Positions 28,571-39,205 of a DNA stretch of 64,000 nt are shown in pieces. This DNA is from Adiantum capillus-veneris. Its lineage: Eukaryota > Streptophyta > Polypodiopsida > Polypodiales > Pteridaceae. How positions within the stretch are numbered: the stretch's first letter is position 1; every line of letters starts with the position of its first letter. Made by a program: the position numbers and the translations under genes. The stretch is from positions 19,138,412 through 19,202,411 of the forward strand of contig CM043965.1 in the NCBI GenBank assembly GCA_014529385.2, read 5' to 3'. The notes beneath the pieces are model-generated. The model saw nothing but the letters and a program-made list of their open reading frames with translations. It ran no database searches and had not been told where the DNA came from.

Positions 28571-29735
28571 AGAAACAACAGAATGGTGAGTTGTTTAGCA
28601 AAACTACAATCCATAAAACTTTTTCACAATGCATATGCAGTGTGGGCAAGCTCTATGGATTGCCAATTTGGAAAACGGCTCACCATTGTGTTGTTTTTAG
28701 AGTTGCGAATTGATTTTATGCCCTGAAAACTTCTCATAGATATATAGACAACACAATGGCAAGCGGTTGGCAATATGGCAAGCCATAGAGCTTGCCCACA
28801 ATGCATATGCCTTGTGGGCAAGCTTTATGGCTTACCGTATTGCCAAATGATCGCCATTGTGTTGTTTTTAGGGACACGAGGCAATTTTAGCTCTTGAAAA
28901 ATCTCTCGCAAAAATATAGACAACACAATGGCCAGCCATTGGCAATACGGCAAGCTCTATGGCTTTTCGTTTTGCCAAACGGATCTCCATTGTGTTGTTT
29001 TTAGGGCTACTTAGCTATTTTAGGGCTTGAAAACCGCTTGCGGTCCTAAAAACAACACAGTGGCAAGCATTTTTGCAATACGGAAATCCAAAGAGCTTGC
29101 CCTCAATGCATATGCCTTGTGGGTAAGCTTTATGGCTTGTCGTGATGCCAGACGGATCACCATTGTGTTGTTTTTAGGGACACGAGGCAATTTTAGCACT
29201 TAAAAATCGCTCGCAAACACATAGACAACATCATGGCGAGCCATTTGGCAATACGGCAAGCCATAAAGCTTACCCACAATGCATATGCATTGTAAGCAAA
29301 ATCTATGGCTTGCCGTATTGCCAAAAGGCTTGCCATTGTGTTGTTTTTAGGACCGCCTAGCTATTTTAGGATTTGAAAACCGCTTGCAGACATATAGAAA
29401 ACACAATGGCGAGTCGTTTGGAAATATGTCAAGCCATAGAGCTTTCCCACAACGCATATGCATTGTGGGAAAGCTCTATGGATTTTCGTATTGCCAAACG
29501 ACTCACCATGGTGTTATTTTCAAGGCTGCTTAGCTATTTTAGGACTTGAAAACCCCTCGCAGACATATAAATAACACAATGGCGAGCCGTTGGCAATAAG
29601 GAAAGCCATAGAGCTTGCCCACAATGCATATGTGTTGTGGGTAAGATTTATGGCTTGCCATATTGACAAACGGATCGCCATTGTGGTGTTTTTAATATGC
29701 CTTGTGGATAAGCTCTATGGCTTGCCGTATTGTCG
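28571..29735. repeat. Palindromic satellite, 172-173-bp spacing
   Basis: Each unit is an imperfect palindrome of over 100 bases centred on ATGCATAT, with arms such as GGCAAGCCATAGAGCTTGCC and ending in AACAACACAATGG / CCATTGTGTTGTT. Centres lie at about 28,631, 28,803, 29,108, 29,281, 29,454 and 29,626. The step is 172-173 bp, apart from a larger gap between the second and third. It is located in the 5' subterminal part of the CACTA element. Confidence 0.9.
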
Positions 29736-30030
29736 AATGTAGCTTAACCTAACCTAACATAATGTAGCTTAACCTAACCTAGCCTAACCTAACGTAGCTA
29801 AAGTTAACGTAAATTAACTTAACCTAACCTAACATATAAGATAACCTAACCTAACTTAATGTAGATTAACCTAATATAACTTAACCTAACGTAGCTTAAC
29901 TTAATCTAACCTAACATATAAGATAACCTAGCCTAATGTACCCTAACCTAACAGTGTAGCTTAGCTTAACATAACCTAACGTATAAGATAACCTAACCTA
30001 ACATAATCTAACTTATAAACTTAACCTAAA
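29736..30030. repeat. AACCT-rich degenerate repeats
   Basis: Many copies of CTTAACCTAACCTAAC and GTAGCTTAACCTAA. The pentamer equals TTAGG on the other strand, but spacing is irregular and it lies inside a transposon. Confidence 0.9.
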
Positions 30031-30785
30031 AAATAAACCCAATCAATTGCATAATTTCAAAAACGACATAATTCAAAACAAAATTTCTTCAAAACAAGAT
30101 TTTTTCATAAACCAAAACAAATTTTTTGTATAGTTTAAAATGAAATTTCACATCACAAACCATAATTTCTTTTAAAGCATTGAAAGTTTAAAGCATTCAA
30201 AGTTTAAATCATGACATTTTCTTTTATTAATATACAAAGTAATTTAAATAAATTTGATATGCATTTAAAGGTTTGAGCACTCACATTCGTCCTATTTGAG
30301 CAATCAAAGTTGTTGTAAAAGTCCTGGAACCTACAAAAATACACACACAAACACAAAGTTAAACCCTAAACCCTAAATCTACAAGTAAACATGAAAAAAA
30401 TATCACCTTAGTGCTATGCGCTAACCCACAAGCAAGATTAGCACTTCCAAAGGCTTGTTTTGCACCAGATCTGTGAGAGATGGGGAAGAAGAGAGCTTGA
30501 GAAAATGCGAAGAACAAGAGAAATGCACAAAGAAAGCCCGTGGTTTTGTTTTTTGCAGGTGCAGTCAGTACAGATGTCGTCTTAGGCGTCAGAATAGCTG
30601 TCGGAACAAACATCGGAATGTCTATTCGCACTGGCATCGAAAAAGGCACCAGAATATACGTCAAAAATTTGAAAATCAATTTGTTTAAAAAACTTTAGCT
30701 CCCTCCATACATACACACATATATACCGATGCCCGCCAGTGACGCCGGTAATGTGGCGCCGAATTTCAAGTGACCTCTTGTAGTG
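30031..30785. repeat. CACTA right subterminal region and terminus
   Basis: AT-rich sequence followed from 30,570 by degenerate ATCGGAAT / GGCACCAGAAT motifs related to those at the left end. It closes with the CACTA terminus at 30,774-30,785. A 106-codon frame here has no motif and is probably fortuitous. Confidence 0.7.
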
Positions 30786-31660
30786 TTTCTTGATTAAAGG
30801 TGGTTTCTGGCGCATTTCTTCCACTAGTTTCATCATTGAGGTGGCTACTCTTGGTTGCGTTTCCTCTTTTATTGAACATACTACATAGGCTCTATCATTT
30901 TGGCCTACATTCTATTCAGTTTCATGTATCATTCTTGTAATCACTTCTCGCAATGAATGTCCCTAGTATTTGTTCTTTGAATCTCCTTTGGAGTCATCAT
31001 AACAAAATTGTTGTTATAACAATCCCTAAAGAGATGGACCGGTAGTTCTACTAAGCCTTTTTCCTTGATCTTGAAAATATACACTATCTTCAAGGGTGTC
31101 AATTTCCCTGCTTTGGCATGGGTAGTCCATATCACATAAGTGAGTTGTTGGCTTCTCAGCAATAGACTCCAAGTCTAAGGGTTTTATTGGGTACATGTTT
31201 CAAAGGTTTGATATCTATCAAGTCATATCCTTCTAATTCGAGAATAGAAGGTCCTTTTTTTATAGCCTTATTAGGAATCAGAGTATCAACCTCCAATCCC
31301 TATTTGTCTACTAAAACAAGATCCTATATCTTGAGATATTGCACCCCATTTTGATTCATATAGAAGTTGTCTTTTTTGTTTTCCCTAACCTCCTCTTCAA
31401 ACTCGGAGGTATGGTCATCTATCCTTACTACCTACTCGTTAGGATCCAAGTAAATCTAGGATTTGTATTTGTTGGTTTTGAAGAAGGCCAAGATATGCTT
31501 GAACTTGAGAGAGGTCCCACCTCCTGATTTAGTTGAAAAAGAAGACATCTCGGAGCTTGAGTCGGAGCAAGTGTCTGGCACTTCTTCCCCATTAGTTTAT
31601 AAAGGTCTCCCTTGGTTTACACTTTCTTTTGTGGACACTCTACTCATATTCTCCCCCTAA
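30786..31660 (-). pseudogene. N-terminal part of the Ty3-type Gag (right of CACTA)
   Basis: Minus-strand pieces look like one decayed protein: LELEGYDLIDIKPLKHVP (about 31,230), LKIVYIFKIKEKGLVELPVH and LFRDCYNNNFVMMTPKEIQR (31,090-30,980), then YVVCSIKEETQPRVATSMMK up to the CACTA border. I do not recognise the domain, but position and strand place it upstream of the Gag region at 15,561-18,505. With the CACTA and one TTT removed, one minus-strand frame stays open across the junction (...TTFNQE-IMDGTRIG...), although the best-conserved frame to its right is a different one. Several stops and shifts are present. Confidence 0.5.
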
Positions 31661-32582
31661 GTACCCAAGTTTCCCAAAACTCTACCAGACCTTAAGTTCA
31701 TATATGGTCTCACGCAACTTAATTGAATAGATACTTCAAGCTTGGAAAGTTATTCTTGGTTTCAGACACACTTCTTCCACTCCTTGTCTCACCCTTTTTT
31801 GTAAAATCCTAATTTCCTACACATCAACACTTCAAACCGTATGTGATTCCACAATTGTTAGTCTAAAGTCACAAAATATCTAAAAATATCTTTTTCCAAG
31901 TACTAGACATACCCAATATGTCCCAGCTCTGAAATTTTTCCCAGACTCTCTTAGGTGCGCCTAAGGCGGTTGCACCTATTTGTGGGGGTAAATTCAACTT
32001 CTATAACATGGATGGGGTCCCCACACCTTAACAAATACATCCCTAGTTTCAAATTCACAAAATAACCTTTCTTGTGAGAGAAATTTTTCTTCGGCACGTC
32101 TAAGATAAATCTTCCCTATTTTAGAATATCTTTGGCCAATGTGACTTGTGTTTCCTTGTATATGTGATTTCAAGCTTGTATAATGAGTTTAACAGAGTTT
32201 GGACAATTCACGAGTGTTTTTTCACCCTTTTTAATCCCGTAGCCAGAAGGTTTTCAATTTTCTTGGTGTTTTTATCCTTGTACAACTCTAAACTTGATCA
32301 AACTTGCTTAGGAGTTGTATTATGGTCTAATGAAACCCTATGAGTTGAAAGTCTGACAAGTTACACTCTCTGGATGGAATTCTATCTTCACCAAAGAAGA
32401 AACCCTACCAGATTTTTGACATTTTTTAATTTTTTATTCACAAATTTTATTTTTCCACAAGTTTTAGGGTTTATCCACAAAGCCGTGATGAAATCCTTGA
32501 GAGGTAGAAATCTCTTCTTATTACCAAGCTTGAGAATGGTATTTGTTTGTGTTTTCTATGTGGGAAAATACTTTTGATTACA
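31661..32582. other. No recognisable gene
   Basis: AT-rich sequence. It could include the 5' LTR or leader of the minus-strand Ty3-type element, but no paired terminus or primer site was found. Confidence 0.4.
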
Positions 32583-33446
32583 TGCTATTAGCAAGAAGAT
32601 AACTTGGATAGCATTTTTCAGAGATCTTATTGTAAAAACACTTATTATTTTGATGAATCAGGAATGTTGTAGCTTGTACTTTCCAGATAAACAGTGTAAT
32701 TGATGAGCCGGGGCGACAAGATTCCAGATTGTATCAAGCCATCTTTAGTTAGAGCTCCCAGATTATTAGTTTTGACCACAAAAACCTTGGCTAAGATATA
32801 AAAGCCAATTTTTGCAAGTATTTTATAAGTTTTGGATAATAGAAACACAGTGTGAGCTAACGAGATCACTTCTCTCCTTCTCACGCTTCCTACTCCCTTC
32901 TCGGTTGTCACATTACAGTGCTCTCTGTTGCGTTGCAACCGCAGGTAAGACCTCTACGCATTGACGCAAGCATTTCATGGTAATCCGTAGCTTTTGGTGT
33001 CGCCACCTAATTTCATCATAAGTAGGAATGTAAGCTTCAAAATCATAAACTAAGTATAGGCGGAATATAGGGGCATCATTGCTAAGCATTTAGATGCATT
33101 ATGGATCAAAAATGACTAGGTCAAAAACTCACTACTATTACTAATTGCAATTTTTGCACGACTTAAAGTGAGGTTTGTCCTAGAAGTTTCATAATGTTTG
33201 GATGTCGTTTGATGTTGTAACGGTTGTGATTTGTTTGTCGATGAGCGACTAGCTTTTGGTGATTTCTGTCATTTGAGTGTAGCTTGAGTTTTATACAAAT
33301 TGTTTGCTATTTTCCAAGAGATTGACAACCTCTTATAGCCTTTATGCACTAGTCGACTTGTATTCATCCCATGGATCAACAATTATATTCGTGGTTCTCG
33401 CTATGTCTGCAATAAGATAGGAGTGAGGTCAGACACCCGTCCCACA
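32583..33446 (+). mobile_element. Lone family L LTR (864 bp)
   Basis: It starts TGCTATTAGCAAGAAG and ends CACCCGTCCCACA. Most of its length aligns by eye with the copy 2 LTR at 7,947-8,864 in the opposite orientation. It contains a TATA-like ATATAAAAG followed by TAAGTTTTGGATAATAG. No family L frame follows. A 5-bp duplication was not found, so it may be a truncated remnant and not a clean solo LTR. Confidence 0.7.
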
Positions 33447-33957
33447 GTATACACCGCTGTCAGGGATCGAAGAGACCTAAACTAGGAAAAAACACGAGCG
33501 TCTTGTGAAGTTATCCTTTTACTTCCTCTAGGATCACCTAGAGTCAAAACTTTCTTTTTAAAAACCGCATAGCTTAAGATTGTCGTCTTTTGCTATGTAG
33601 AGGTAGCTTGGAAGTAGGTTGTACTTTCTAAGTACCTTTTAGGATTGTAGGACTATAGGATTAGATTAGGATTTTCAGAATGATTGATGGACAAGAAAAG
33701 TCTTAATATCAAGGCTCAAAAAACCATAAAAAATAAAAAAAATGAGTGTTTGTGGACACTTTCCACAACCCTATTGCTATAGAATCTAGGGTAAGTAGAA
33801 TCCCAGCTGGGATTTTAGAACATTGCTCTCTCCAAAAGAATCCATTGTGAGTTGTTTATGTGAAGTTGCAGATCTTCAGGTCTACGGCTAGAAATAGCAC
33901 CAGGAGACTATCCACCATTGAATCCGACTGGAGATTACGCTTTAAAAGTTGTATGAA
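33447..33957. other. No recognisable gene
   Basis: Non-coding, AT-rich sequence between the LTR and a LINE-like frame. Confidence 0.5.
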
Positions 33958-34602
33958 CTAGTGGTTAAGTGGGTTTTGAAGAGAAGGAGGTGTCTCTAGC
34001 TTCTCTTCAAGAATTCCACAAATAACAATGTTCTTGGAACGTCGCTCCCGTTCCTTCAACTCCTCCACATCCACATACTCAACATTCTTTGTATGAACCA
34101 CATCTTGCATGAGTGAGGAATTGGAAACCACATTGCTACCACATACATCAGCCCAAGACTTGTTTGTGCATAGATTTTTCATGTCTCATACATCCCGGCT
34201 CATGGTGTCAAATTTCTCCTCTTTCAATACATGGTCATGCTCTACTTTGCTCATCCACTCCTTCAAAGCATTCAAGTCCATAAGAGAGCGTTTATATTTC
34301 TTGACTTTTTCTTCAAGTTGCATCATACGTGTTGTTTGCGTCTCATGTGTCCTCTTGAGATTCTCATTCTCAACCATAAGCACCCATAGTGTGCCATTCT
34401 CCATTGCAAGTGCTCATAAGTCTTCGCCTTGTTTGTTTACGGTCTCTTACAATGATACCAAGTATGCCATGATCATGGTTTTTGATGTCGTTGGTTGGGT
34501 GGTTGTGTTGCTATCTCCACACTTAGGAGATTTTGGATCATTTTTCACAATGTTTGTGGACCTTGTTGAAGAAGAAGAACCCTTGCGAGTGCCGGAAGAC
34601 AT
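33958..34602 (-). pseudogene. LINE ORF1-like nucleic-acid-binding protein
   Basis: A 215-codon frame starts at ATG 34,602 with a serine/threonine/lysine-rich head. A coiled coil follows (VENENLKRTHETQTTRMMQL, EEKVKKYKRS), then SWADVCGSNVVSNSS and KERERRSKNIVICGILEE. The last block resembles the start of the RNA-binding domain of LINE ORF1 proteins (ERxRRxxNIVIxGLxE). Stops interrupt VSL-ETV (TAA), EDL-ALA (TGA) and DV-DMK. No reverse transcriptase lies nearby. Assignment rests on this motif pattern; a coiled-coil Gag of another element is the alternative. Confidence 0.45.
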
Positions 34603-34833
34603 TGTATGTAAAATAAGAGATGAGAGTCAATTTTCCTAAACCTGTTCACTTTGGAAATGCTGTTACAAAATGCCTTTCATAACTCTCAAATTTTTTGTCT
34701 TTATATTGATGTGTAGAGGGCTTCATGATCTTTGATTGAGGCTATAGATCACCCAAATCAAAGTTCGTCTGAAGAAGCTATGATCAAAAGAGTGAATTGT
34801 TGTCTACTAGGTCAAAAACCGGTTGCGTTTTTT

Positions 34834-34837
<4 letters not shown>

Positions 34838-34891
<54 letters not shown>
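34838..34891. repeat. (AG)n microsatellite
   Basis: About 54 bases of pure AG, followed by a purine-rich AGGAGGAGG stretch to 34,935. Confidence 0.97.
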
Positions 34892-34895
<4 letters not shown>

Positions 34896-35099
34896 AGAGA
34901 ATTTTTTGCGTTGCAGGAGGAGGAGGAGGAGGGAAACAAAAAACATGACTCAATTGCATTGTAGGGGAGGGCTCCTTAGAGAGAGTGTGTGTAACGGAAT
35001 TGGACTATGAACATTGAGAATAGTGTACTTTAGAGAAGTGTAGTGAGAATTTTTATGAGGATACTTTGAGAAAATAGAGAGAGAACTTGATTAAAGATA

Positions 35100-35287
35100 G
35101 CAACATAACCATGATACTTAATTAAGTTGGCATGAGCAATACTTTGCAAGAGTGGGAATTAGAGAACTTGACAACAATTAAGGACCGGATTTATGTGGAG
35201 CCGGTCCCCCCTCCAAAAGGCTTTTGTATTATAGCTTCTCTTATAAAGAGAGACTTGGTACAATACAAGCTTTGTGTTCCTTGAGAC
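35100..35287 (-). mobile_element. Partial inverted copy of the LTR-like element at 41,799
   Basis: The reverse complement aligns with 43,075-43,260. The shared core includes GGAGGGGGGACCGGCTCCA and the flanking AAATCCGGTCCT. It ends immediately before exon 1 of the RING-like gene, so it could serve as that gene's upstream region. Confidence 0.7.
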
Positions 35288-35291
35288 CTTG

Positions 35292-36932
35292 ATGGTGCAA
35301 TCAGGCTTTCTTGACAGCCTCGAAGAAAAATTTGACCAAGCAAAAGTCGATCTACAGCAGGCACAGGTATGCTTTTAACTCCATTTGATTGTAGTATAAT
35401 ACCTGCAAAGTACCATACGGTATGATTTTTCATACCGGTAGGATTATATCATATTCGGTAAGGGTAGATGACAATACCGGTAGGATGTTATCATACCGGT
35501 AGGATTATACCCTAATGGTATGATTACATCCTACCGGTATGATTATATCCTACCGGTAGGATGTTATCTTGCCGGTAGGATTTAGGAGATAATCCTACCG
35601 GTATGATAACATCCTACTGGTATGGTTACATCTAACCAATATGGTTAGATCCAACCGGTTTGATGTTATGCTTTCGGTATAATGTTATCCTACCGGTATG
35701 ATGTTACCGGATGTTATCCTACCGGTATGATGTTATACTATCCAGTATAATAACATTATACCGGTGGGATAACATCATACCGACAGGATGTAATCATACC
35801 GGTATGATAACATCATTATACCGATTTTCAAGCATTCATACCGATTTTATACATGTTTGACATTGTCTGATAACAGAGGTCTCTTGCCTACAGGAAGAAT
35901 TATCCAAATGCTTGGACCATGAGGAAACCTTTGGTCTCTATGTCACGTTTGTGATAGACATGATTAGTCAACCAATGCTACCTGAAACCATAGTCTTGCC
36001 TGTACGAGTTTCAGCTCCTAGACATAGTGTTGTTCTCATTGATGTGTGCAATGCTTGTGGTGTTAAAATTCATGATCACAATCGCTCAAGCCATGTTGTT
36101 CTATTGCCTTGTTCACATGCATACCATGCATTGTGCTACGCTCACTTGGCTAAGAAAGGAAAGTACATGCTTAAGGATTGCCCCAGAGTTATTTCTGCAG
36201 AAGACCAATCCCTTCTAAAGAAGAAGTCAGTTGAACCATGCCCAAAACCAGCTGAGAAAATTGTTTCAATGGGTAATCAGGTGGTTGAGTTTTGTCTTCT
36301 CTGATGTTTTTTCAGGTGGTTGATTTTTGTCTTCTCTGATATTTTTTCAGAGTCAAGCTGCTTCAGAACTACTGTCGGTAAAGACACAAGGAACGATGCA
36401 ATGACGCCTGCATACAAGACACCTGTGGAGGTATTGCTTGATGAAAATGTCCCTGGTAATGCTGAGAAACTTGTTTCAGAAACAACAGAAGAAGAACAAA
36501 ACTTTGAGGTAAAGGAGCAGAGTACGACTGGTGCTGAAGGGAAAACCCAGAATGAGGAAGAAGATGTGTTGCTAGACACTGGCGTGCGGGTGACAAGATC
36601 AAAGACCCCGAGAAAACGAGGCCAACGTTGCAAGAGTAAGTTTTTTCATTGATTATGGCTCTAATAAGTGATCTTTTGCTGCACAACTTTCTAAAGCTGA
36701 TGGTCATGTAGATGTCAGGCTGGAGGGAAGTCCCGAGGAGACCCTTGCTCAGCATATAAGAAAGGCAAAAAGAATAAAAATCGAGAAGACTAGAGATGAG
36801 AAGCCTGAAATGGAGCAAAAAAGCAAGGAAGAGGAAGAGACCCAGGGGCAGCTAGAAGAGAAGATGGACATAGAAGACACTAAGGAGATGCAGAATACCG
36901 ACACAAGTTCTAACCCTAAACCCAAAGCCTGA
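35292..36932 (+). CDS. RING-like zinc-binding protein, four exons, apparently intact
   Basis: Exons 35,292-35,366, 35,894-36,272, 36,351-36,635 and 36,697-36,932 join in phase (GTATGC, GTAATC and GTAAGT donors; CAG, CAG and AAG acceptors) into 324 residues ending in TGA. Exon 1 and early exon 2 form a coiled coil (SLEEKFDQAKVDLQQAQ, EELSKCL). Residues about 75-125 hold CNACGVKIHDHNRSSHVVLL and PCSHAYHALC, a C-x2-C...C-x-H...H-x2-C arrangement like a RING/C3HC4 finger. A later KDC is the only candidate for the last ligand, so the finger may be incomplete. The C-terminal half is acidic, with a basic patch (RVTRSKTPRKRGQR) that could be a nuclear signal. The start Met is a guess. It is the only multi-exon frame here without a stop. 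Possible roles are a ubiquitin ligase or a protein adapter. Confidence 0.7.
35405..35860. repeat. ACCGGT-AGGAT tandem array in intron 1
   Basis: Over a dozen degenerate copies of TACCGGTAGGATNATATC and its complement alternate through intron 1 of the RING-like gene. The core ACCGGTATG reappears in the arrays at 38.3-39.1 kb and 41.4-44.3 kb. Confidence 0.92.
36273..36350 (+). repeat. Intron 2 with 35-bp tandem duplication of its 3' end
   Basis: Units 36,281-36,315 and 36,316-36,350 each begin GTGGTTGA and end TTTTTTCAG. This gives two candidate acceptors. Only the second keeps the frame open, because splicing to the first meets TGA within three codons. Confidence 0.8.
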
Positions 36933-37135
36933 AAAACATTATAGTTTGCCCCCCCTATGTTTATTTTTATGTAACCACTTCTGAAATTAATATAACTTTC
37001 TTTCCCATTCGACGTCTCTTTCATCTTGTGCCCAATTTTTGAACATTGTGTGTTTTTATTGTATGATTTCAATCTATAGATATGTCCTAATTGCATATTT
37101 AAATTTGAGTCTTGTGTAATTTTGCATCTGCAGAT

Positions 37136-37927
37136 ATGTTTTCAGTTGAAGAATGGCTCCTTGTAGATAGGTTGAGGGGTGACAAGCAGAATGGCAGGGC
37201 TGACATTCGTGCAATATGGAATTGCGTGTTGTCCCCTGCAGTGCTCGTGTTTCCTCTATGGTATAGACTAATTAAAAGAATCCCACTGATATGGCCAAGG
37301 CCACCACCTTCGTTGCGTGTCCAGCGTAGGGTTCTCATTTTGGACCTTAATGGATTACTGCTCAAGAAATTTGATGGAAAATATGGTGAAGAATTGCCCC
37401 ACTGGCTAGAAATGCGGTATATTGTTGAAGGGGATACACAGTTTTGGGTAAGGCCCGATGCAGAAGTGTTTCTGAATTTTTGTTTCAGATGGTTCGAAGT
37501 GTAGATATGGAGCTGCTGCGAGTTTGAGAAGATCAAACGCACGCTAGCGACAATGTTCCATGACCACCACAAAAGATTCAATAGAGTGGTAAGTCAGGCG
37601 CAGTGCACAAGGGCCCCTTTTAAATTGGGCGCGACAAATAAACCGGTGTTCCACAAGAATCTCAAAAATTTTCCTGACCTACCACCTGACACACTTATCT
37701 TTGATGATTCTGGATATAAGCTAATGTTTAATCCATTGGGGTCATTTCTTGTTTTTCCCAAGCTAGAAAAGCAGCCTAAAGCAGTGCACGCCTGTTTTCT
37801 ATCAACCACTGTCATAAACTGGTTGGCACATTGGTTGTACTCTAAGGACAGAATTGAGTATACAAAGAGGACTGTAATTTGTGCAGACGGACAACCTGAT
37901 GACACCTATGTGCATCGTTTTTATTAG
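37136..37927 (+). pseudogene. FCP1/NIF-type (HAD) phosphatase-like protein with internal TAG
   Basis: A 264-codon frame from ATG 37,136, preceded by a good acceptor (GCATCTGCAG at 37,133), so an upstream exon may exist. It shows the FCP1-homology fold: motif I as RRVLILDLNGLLL, then YIVEGDTQFWVRPDAEVFLN, IWSCCEFEKIKRTLATMF, KNLKNFPDLPPDTLIFDDSG with the acidic DD pair, and NPLGSF. The usual DxDGT is DLNGL, so the second aspartate, the acid/base, is asparagine; this would weaken or abolish catalysis. A TAG at 37,502-37,504 sits between FEV and IWS, with no shift elsewhere. It lies 200 bp downstream of the RING-like gene on the same strand and may have been its later exons. Confidence 0.7.
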
Positions 37928-38152
37928 AAATGGCGGATTGACTTTTTCAAGAAGAAAGGAATAGATTTTTTATATAAAAAGAAAGCTTCATAAAGTCTGT
38001 GAAGTGGGCGACTTTTGTCGATGTATTTTTTGTCGATGGATGTAAATGGAGAATTACTCAGCCTTCTTGTCAATCAATGTAACAGAATTCATGTATAATA
38101 CATTTACAAGAAAGTTGCACAGAAATACGTTGTATTCTATATTTGAAGTGTA

Positions 38153-39205
<1,053 letters not shown>

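Larger units (their letters stand above)
18506..30785 (-). mobile_element. CACTA (En/Spm) DNA transposon, 12.3 kb, nested
   Basis: The right end reads CCTCTTGTAGTG (30,774-30,785), the reverse complement of a CACTACAAGAGG terminus. The left end reads GACTACAAGACGTCAC (18,506-18,521), which matches CACTACAAGAGGTCAC at 14 of 16 positions. A TTT triplet flanks both sides (18,503-18,505 and 30,786-30,788), the 3-bp duplication usual for CACTA elements. Inside, on the minus strand, are a tnp2-like gene and a Transposase_24-like gene, and large subterminal repeat arrays. A Copia element (22,907-28,020) is inserted in one array. It has landed in the Ty3-type element, whose gag-like sequence continues on both sides. 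Confidence 0.9.

Noticed and set aside
28571-29735. CRISPR array
   Set aside because: Units are long palindromes at constant spacing without unique spacers, in plant transposon DNA with no cas genes.
29736-30030. Interstitial telomere
   Set aside because: The AACCT pentamer is irregular and lies within the CACTA borders; the usual plant telomere unit is a heptamer.
30359-30679. 106-codon hydrophobic frame on the minus strand
   Set aside because: It lies over the CACTA subterminal repeats, has no motif and no conserved counterpart at the other end.
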